Source of the DNA: an uncultured Pseudomonadales bacterium
GTDB taxonomy: Bacteria > Pseudomonadota > Gammaproteobacteria > Pseudomonadales > Porticoccaceae
Assembly (NCBI GenBank): GCA_937998635.1
Contig: CALLDA010000058.1
Coordinates: 1-6,062, forward strand
Direction of reading: 5' to 3'
Length of the DNA: 6,062 nt
Under the pieces are notes generated by a model that was not told the DNA's origin, ran no database searches, and was given only the letters and a program-made list of their open reading frames with translations. Positions within the stretch are counted from its first letter, which is position 1. Every line of letters starts with the position of its first letter. Position numbers and translations under genes: made by a program. This document shows, piece by piece, positions 5,911 to 6,062 of this stretch.

Positions 5911-6062
5911 ATGAAAGTACTGGTAACAGGCGCGGCAGGTTTTATCGGCTCCCACGTAGCCCTGCGTCTTCTGGCTCGGGGCGACGAAGTCGTCGGGCTA
6001 GATAACCTTAACGATTATTATGATGTGTCTCTGAAGGAGACTCGCCTGCACCGTGTCGAAAG
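5911..6062 (+). CDS. NAD-dependent sugar epimerase, UDP-glucuronate 4-epimerase-like (3' partial)
   Basis: The first 50 codons of an extended short-chain dehydrogenase/reductase that would invert the sugar C4 of a UDP-uronic acid, for example UDP-GlcA to UDP-GalA. It begins MKVLVTGAAGFIGSHVALRL, with the NAD-binding G-x2-G-x2-G (Gly7, Gly10, Gly13). A Rossmann second strand follows, ending GLDNLNDYYDVSLKETRL (29-46), with Asp31 expected to bind the adenosine ribose. The DNLNDYYD block is typical of the glucuronate epimerase branch (CapI/LspL type) rather than GalE or WbpP. The start is supported by AGGA (5900-5903), 7 bases before the ATG. The catalytic Ser/Thr and YxxxK lie beyond the window. 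It is co-directional with the dehydrogenase and presumably acts on its product or on a related UDP-uronate. Confidence 0.88.
   Translation, partial: MKVLVTGAAGFIGSHVALRLLARGDEVVGLDNLNDYYDVSLKETRLHRVE

Noticed and set aside
5911..6062. Naming the last gene tviC or wbpP by association with the dehydrogenase
   Set aside because: The visible N-terminus (short, MKVLVTGAAG, DNLNDYYD) fits the glucuronate epimerase branch. TviC/WbpP proteins carry a longer N-terminus and a different block after the second strand.

Overview
The window is a six-gene stretch of a gammaproteobacterial cell-surface polysaccharide region, centred on lipopolysaccharide (LPS) core modification and sugar-nucleotide synthesis. 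The near-consensus WaaP kinase, the GT9 heptosyltransferase-like protein, the WbpO/TviB-type dehydrogenase and the moderate base composition suggest a marine or pseudomonad-like gammaproteobacterium. I cannot name a genus from the sequence alone.

Layout. (1) Bases 1-649, plus strand: the C-terminal three quarters of the heptose kinase WaaP/RfaP. It ends in a hairpin whose loop contains the stop codon. (2) Bases 713 to about 4388, minus strand: three genes that probably form one operon. In transcription order they are a GT9 heptosyltransferase-like enzyme (3285-4388), a GT-C-like polytopic membrane protein (1661-3217) and a second WaaP-superfamily kinase (713-1540, probably extending further upstream). 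This operon converges on waaP. (3) Bases 4389-4558: a divergent intergenic region with back-to-back sigma70-like promoters and two short dyad symmetries. (4) Bases 4559-6062, plus strand: a UDP-HexNAc 6-dehydrogenase, a possible 19-codon coupled mini-ORF, and the first 50 codons of a UDP-glucuronate-4-epimerase-like SDR enzyme.

How the parts may work together. WaaP phosphorylates the inner-core heptose. The minus-strand operon looks able to add another sugar from an activated donor (GT9), transfer a sugar from a lipid-linked donor on the outer face of the inner membrane (GT-C), and phosphorylate a core sugar (the second kinase). The plus-strand pair would make an acidic UDP-sugar for O-antigen or capsule. 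These acceptor and donor assignments are inferences from family membership.

No RNA genes, CRISPR array or insertion sequence was recognised, and I see no clearly novel system. The points most worth checking are the second kinase's apparently frameshifted N-terminus, the operator-like palindrome over a perfect TATAAT, and the mini-ORF coupled to the dehydrogenase stop codon.
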